55,232 bases of DNA from Promicromonospora iranensis (GTDB taxonomy: Bacteria; Actinomycetota; Actinomycetes; Actinomycetales; Cellulomonadaceae), in contig NZ_JAJQMN010000020.1 of NCBI RefSeq assembly GCF_028994775.1, positions 1-55,232 of the forward strand, read 5' to 3'. Positions 52,431-55,232 of this stretch are shown here, piece after piece; the stretch's first letter is position 1, and each line of letters opens with the position of its first letter. The notes beneath the pieces were generated by a model. It saw only the letters and a list, made by a program, of their open reading frames with translations, was not told the DNA's origin and searched no databases. Made by a program: the position numbers and the translations under genes.

Positions 52431-53360
52431 TCAGCCGAGCTGCGGGCGCACCTCGCGCGCGATCAGGTCGAGGTGGTCCAGGTCCGCCAGGTCGAGGACC
52501 TGCAGGTAGACCCGCTGGACGCCCACGGCCTCCAGGGCCTTGAGCCGGTCCACAGCCTCGGCCACGGTGCCGGCGATGCCGTGCTCGCGCAGCTCGGCGG
52601 GCTCGCGGCCGATCGCCGCGGCCCGCTTGGTGAACTCGGCCTCGTCCTGGCCGACGGCGGCGACCAGCGCCACTGACTGGACGATCGACCCGGGCGCGCG
52701 ACCGACGTCGGCCAGGGCCTTGTTGATGACCTCGATCCGCGGGCCGATCGTGTCGATCTCCGGGAAGGACTGGTTGTACTCGTCGCCGTACCGCGCCGCG
52801 AGCGCGGGCGTCCGGCGTGGGCCTCCGCCACCGACGAGCACCGGGATCCTGGACTGGGCGGGCTTCGGCAGGGCCGGGGAGTCGACGAGCTCGTAGTGCT
52901 CGCCGGAGAAGGAGAACGTCTCCCCGGCCGGGGTGCCCCACAGGCCGGTGACGATCGCGAGCTGCTCCTCGAGGATGCCGAACCGCTTGTCCGGGAACGG
53001 GATGCCGTAGGCCTTGTGCTCGGCCTCGAACCAGCCCGTGCCGAGGCCGAGCTCCACCCGTCCGCCGGACATCTGGTCCACCTGCGCCACCTGGATCGCG
53101 AGGACGCCGGGGTGCCGGAACGTCGCCGAGGACACCAGGGTGCCGAGCCGCACCGTGGACGTGTCGCGGGCGAGGCCGGCGAGCGTGATCCAGGAGTCGG
53201 TGGGGCCGGGCAGGCCGTCGCCGCCGCCCATGGCCAGGTAGTGGTCGGAGCGGAAGAACGCGCTGAACCCGAGCTGCTCGGTCGTCTGGGCGACGGCGAG
53301 CTGGTCGTCGTAGGTCGCGCCCTGCTGGGGCTCGGTGAAGATACGCAGGTCGAGAGTCAT
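52431..53360 (-). CDS. LLM class F420-dependent oxidoreductase
   Basis: A 309-residue luciferase-like monooxygenase-fold protein of the F420-dependent group. It has MTLDLRIFTEPQQGATYDDQLAVAQTTEQLGFSAFFRSDHY at the N-terminus and TVRLGTLVSSATFRHPGVLAIQVAQVDQMSGGRVELGLGTGW, the conserved cofactor segment. PVLVGGGGPRRTPALAARYGDEYNQSF is typical of TIGR03560-type members. The reaction is unknown. The start at 53360 has no strong ribosome-binding site. Seven-bp repeats lie in the upstream gap (53392-53419). Confidence 0.9.
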   Translation of the reverse strand: MTLDLRIFTEPQQGATYDDQLAVAQTTEQLGFSAFFRSDHYLAMGGGDGLPGPTDSWITLAGLARDTSTVRLGTLVSSATFRHPGVLAIQVAQVDQMSGGRVELGLGTGWFEAEHKAYGIPFPDKRFGILEEQLAIVTGLWGTPAGETFSFSGEHYELVDSPALPKPAQSRIPVLVGGGGPRRTPALAARYGDEYNQSFPEIDTIGPRIEVINKALADVGRAPGSIVQSVALVAAVGQDEAEFTKRAAAIGREPAELREHGIAGTVAEAVDRLKALEAVGVQRVYLQVLDLADLDHLDLIAREVRPQLG

Positions 53361-53391
53361 GGCACCCACGATGCCACGCCGCACCGACATC

Positions 53392-53419
53392 AGCCGTCAG
53401 CCGTCGGCCGTCGGCCGTC
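53392..53419. repeat. Short tandem repeat, 4 x 7 bp
   Basis: AGCCGTC AGCCGTC GGCCGTC GGCCGTC (53392-53419): four near-identical 7-mers in the gap between the LLM oxidoreductase start and the DsbA-like gene stop. It is probably a slippage product. It lies 32 nt upstream of the LLM start. Confidence 0.6.
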
Positions 53420-53422
53420 GGC

Positions 53423-54040
53423 TCAGTCGAAGACGGGGTCCGTGGTGCGCGAGCGCTTGATCTCGTAGAAGTACGGGTACCGCGCGAGGGCCACCGAGGC
53501 GTCGAACAGCGCCCCCGCCTCCTCGCCGCGCGGGATGCGCGTGAGCACGGGGCCGAAAAACGCGACGCCGTCGACGTGGATCGTGGGCGTGCCGACATCG
53601 TCGCCGACGGGCTTCATGCCCGACTCGTGGGAGGCCGCGAGCGCCGCGTCGTGGTCGGTGGACGTGGCCGCCTCGGCGAGGGTGGCGGGCAGTCCCGCCT
53701 CGGCGAGGGCCTCGACCGCCACGGCGTCGAAGTCCTTGTTCTGCTGATCGTGGATCCGGGTGCCGGCCGCGGTGTAGAACGCGGAGAACGCCTCGGGGCC
53801 GTGGTCCGTCTGGACCGCCGCGGCGATGCGGCCGATGCCGCGCGACCGCTCGATGCGCGCCCGGTAGTCGGCGTCGATGTCCCTGTCCTTGTTGAGCAGG
53901 TACAGGCTCATGAGCTTGAAGGTGAGCTCGACGTCGCGGATCCGGGCCACCTCGAGGGCCCAGCGCGACGTGATCCAGGCGTAGGGGCACATGGGGTCGA
54001 CGTAGACGTCGACGACGGGCTTGGCTGCGGTCTCGGTCAC
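53423..54040 (-). CDS. DsbA family protein, mycothiol-dependent nitroreductase-like (Rv2466c type)
   Basis: A 205-residue thioredoxin-fold protein of the DsbA/FrnE group found in actinobacteria. The active site is VDPMCPYAWITSRWALEV (CPYA): the first Cys is present and the second position is Ala, so it is a single-Cys variant. FKLMSLYLLNKDRDI, then GTPTIHVDGVAFFGPVLTRIPRG (cis-Pro in GTPTI) complete the fold. No signal peptide is seen, so it is cytoplasmic. The start is GTG 54040, 7 nt after TAGTCT (leaderless). It is divergent from the small membrane gene at 54064. Confidence 0.9.
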   Translation of the reverse strand: MTETAAKPVVDVYVDPMCPYAWITSRWALEVARIRDVELTFKLMSLYLLNKDRDIDADYRARIERSRGIGRIAAAVQTDHGPEAFSAFYTAAGTRIHDQQNKDFDAVAVEALAEAGLPATLAEAATSTDHDAALAASHESGMKPVGDDVGTPTIHVDGVAFFGPVLTRIPRGEEAGALFDASVALARYPYFYEIKRSRTTDPVFD

Positions 54041-54063
54041 GCCGAGCAGACTACGCTCACTGC

Positions 54064-54258
54064 GTGACCGGGATCCGTTGGGCGAGTCTCGCCACCGTCG
54101 TCGGCGGCGGGGTGGTCGCATCGGTGTGCCTCGTGGGCGTCCTGCTCGGCCATCCGTGGTCGGCCGTGCCCGGCGGGCTCGGCCTCCTGATGGCAGTACG
54201 TGAGGTGCGCTACCTGCGCAGACTCCGGGCCGGCAAGATCCCGAGGCGAGAAAGTTAG
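54064..54258 (+). CDS. Small membrane protein, 64 residues, unknown function
   Basis: A 64-residue protein with two hydrophobic helices (about 6-28 and 32-46) and a basic C-terminus (VREVRYLRRLRAGKIPRRES). TACGCT at 54052-54057 lies 6 nt before the GTG start, consistent with leaderless translation. It sits back-to-back with the DsbA-like gene, only 23 nt away. I do not recognise a family. Confidence 0.65.
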   Translation: MTGIRWASLATVVGGGVVASVCLVGVLLGHPWSAVPGGLGLLMAVREVRYLRRLRAGKIPRRES

Positions 54259-54328
54259 CGCCGTGAACACCATGCAGCGTTCAAGAATGCTTCACGCCGC
54301 CCGACGGGCACGCGGTAGCCTGCCTGGC

Positions 54329-55078
54329 ATGACCGCCGTCCGTACCCACACGCATGCGCAGGCAGTAGACGTCGCGGTGGACCTGTTCACCCGGCAGGGG
54401 TACGAGGGGACCACCGTCGAGGAGATCGCCGACGCCGCCAAGGTCAGCCGGGCCACGTTCTTCCGCCGGTACCGCTCGAAGGAGGACGTGGTCTTCGCCG
54501 ACCACGAGCTCCTGCTCGAGGAGGTGGTGGTGATGCTGGCCGCCACCCGCCCCGACGCCCGAACCAGCGAGGAGGCAGGGCACGACCTCGGTCGTGCCTG
54601 GGACCCCGACGTCGACCCGTACCTCGAGGTGTGCCGCGCGGCACGCATGGTGTTCGACCACCATGTCGGCCAGCGTGACACCTCGCTCGCCCGGTACGCC
54701 CTGCTCCAGCAGGTACCCGCCCTGCGCGACCGCGAGCTCATCACCACGCACCGCTACGAGCGGGCGTTCACCCACTACCTGCGTGACACGCTGCCGCCGG
54801 AGCGGTCGACGTCCACCGCGTCGATAGCGTTCGCCGCCTCCGTCGTCGCCGTCCACAACGCGATACTGCGCCGCTGGCTGCGTACGCCGTCGCTGGAGCT
54901 GCGGCCCGAGCTCGAGGAGGCGTTCGCCGACCTGCGGCGGGCCGCCGTGCTCGGCACGGCCGCGCATACGCCGGCCGACGGCGGAGCCCCGGCGGGCCGC
55001 CGCGTGGTGGTGACGGTCGTCGAGGGCGGTGCCGGGCCCGACGAGGTGGCGCGCGCGGTCCGGGAAGCGCTCGCCTAG
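54329..55078 (+). CDS. TetR/AcrR family regulator
   Basis: A 249-residue TetR protein. The N-terminal helix-turn-helix is AVDVAVDLFTRQGYEGTTVEEIADAAKVSRATFFRRYRSKEDVVFADH, about residues 12-59. The C-terminal domain contains VCRAARMVFDHHVGQRDTSLARYALLQQVPALRDREL, and the extension after about residue 215 is Gly/Ala/Val-rich. TAGCCT lies 7 nt before the ATG at 54329 (leaderless). No target gene can be assigned from this window. A tandem repeat follows 32 nt past the stop. Confidence 0.9.
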   Translation: MTAVRTHTHAQAVDVAVDLFTRQGYEGTTVEEIADAAKVSRATFFRRYRSKEDVVFADHELLLEEVVVMLAATRPDARTSEEAGHDLGRAWDPDVDPYLEVCRAARMVFDHHVGQRDTSLARYALLQQVPALRDRELITTHRYERAFTHYLRDTLPPERSTSTASIAFAASVVAVHNAILRRWLRTPSLELRPELEEAFADLRRAAVLGTAAHTPADGGAPAGRRVVVTVVEGGAGPDEVARAVREALA

Positions 55079-55110
55079 CGTCCTCGCCCAGCCGTCCGTG
55101 GCTGAGCTCC

Positions 55111-55162
55111 GTGCCGGAGTTCCGTGCCGGAGTTCCGTGCCGGAGTTCCGTGCCGGAGTTCC
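55111..55162. repeat. Tandem repeat, 4 perfect copies of 13 bp
   Basis: GTGCCGGAGTTCC is repeated four times without mismatch at 55111-55123, 55124-55136, 55137-55149 and 55150-55162. It sits 32 nt after the last TetR stop. The remaining 70 nt to the window end show no feature I can support. Confidence 0.9.
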
Positions 55163-55232
55163 GCTGGACGTTCCGGCAGGGAATGCGGTCATGGCATCCT
55201 GTGTTCCGCTAGCCGTAGAGAAGTAGACCAAG

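Noticed and set aside
55111-55162. CRISPR array
   Set aside because: The 13-bp units are contiguous with no spacers, and no cas genes are present in the window.

Overview
The window is about 55 kb of high-GC DNA from an actinobacterium. Features pointing that way are GTC/GCC-rich codon use, frequent GTG starts, many apparently leaderless promoters (a TANNNT box 6-8 nt before the start codon), a small SRP RNA, an F420-type LLM oxidoreductase, a mycothiol-type DsbA-like protein, DUF222/HNH and LytR_C proteins, and the recR/DUF5063/lysC/asd neighbourhood. I infer Micrococcales, possibly near Promicromonosporaceae or Cellulomonadaceae, but this is not proven here. Most of the window is ordinary chromosome. 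The only clear mobile DNA is the right end of an IS481-family element at position 1.

Layout. 1-405: IS481 transposase end, abutting the stop codon of a metallophosphoesterase. 407-3705: metallophosphoesterase plus bifunctional penicillin-binding protein. 3814-6521: DUF4177, RidA, tRNA-Pro and a DUF222/HNH protein. 6602-10325: ferredoxin reductase, DUF4232-like lipoprotein, DUF4267 membrane protein and a divergent TetR with a cluster of operator-like sites. 10371-11786: two tandem paralogous membrane-anchored proteins of unknown function. 11841-13252: DAHP synthase with a complete aromatic attenuator (promoter, leaderless Trp/Tyr/Phe leader peptide, terminator). 13300-14982: glutamine amidotransferase and a BASS transporter broken by an apparent 1-nt deletion. 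15030-19118: a five-gene GntR(YtrA-like)/ABC operon. 19156-21604: asd and lysC. 21738-24512: TauE, DUF2071, recR, DUF5063. 24524-26601: ABC exporter. 26662-30319: serine hydrolase, atypical adenosine deaminase, GNAT, MarR. 30388-32312: membrane protein, NADAR gene remnant, VOC, MarR, 58-aa protein. 32365-35522: NUDIX and dnaX. 35634-37766: TetR plus ABC exporter. 37781-40798: metINQ with a Cys/Met-containing upstream ORF. 40914-41315: SRP RNA and tRNA-Ser. 41357-43922: DUF6221, MarR/DoxX, Tat-exported endonuclease/exonuclease/phosphatase-fold protein. 44012-46474: YcnI, a His-rich membrane protein, LytR_C protein and a small conserved protein. 46609-50083: ABC exporter with TetR. 50152-52346: uracil/xanthine permease and a secreted cutinase/PET-hydrolase-like enzyme. 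52431-55078: LLM oxidoreductase, DsbA-like protein, small membrane protein, TetR. The window ends with a 4 x 13-bp tandem repeat.

Recurring logic. Many units are a MarR, TetR or GntR regulator next to a transporter or small membrane protein, with palindromes at the promoter. Biosynthetic units (aromatic, aspartate family, methionine uptake) show translation-linked features: a Trp/Tyr/Phe leader peptide, an internal lysC start, and a Cys/Met upstream ORF. I do not see a CRISPR array, a prophage or a recognisable defence island. The strongest candidates for something worth describing are the aromatic attenuator, the PET-hydrolase-like enzyme with a mixed active-site signature, the adenosine-deaminase homologue lacking the aligned catalytic Glu, and the Cys/Met leader upstream of metQ.
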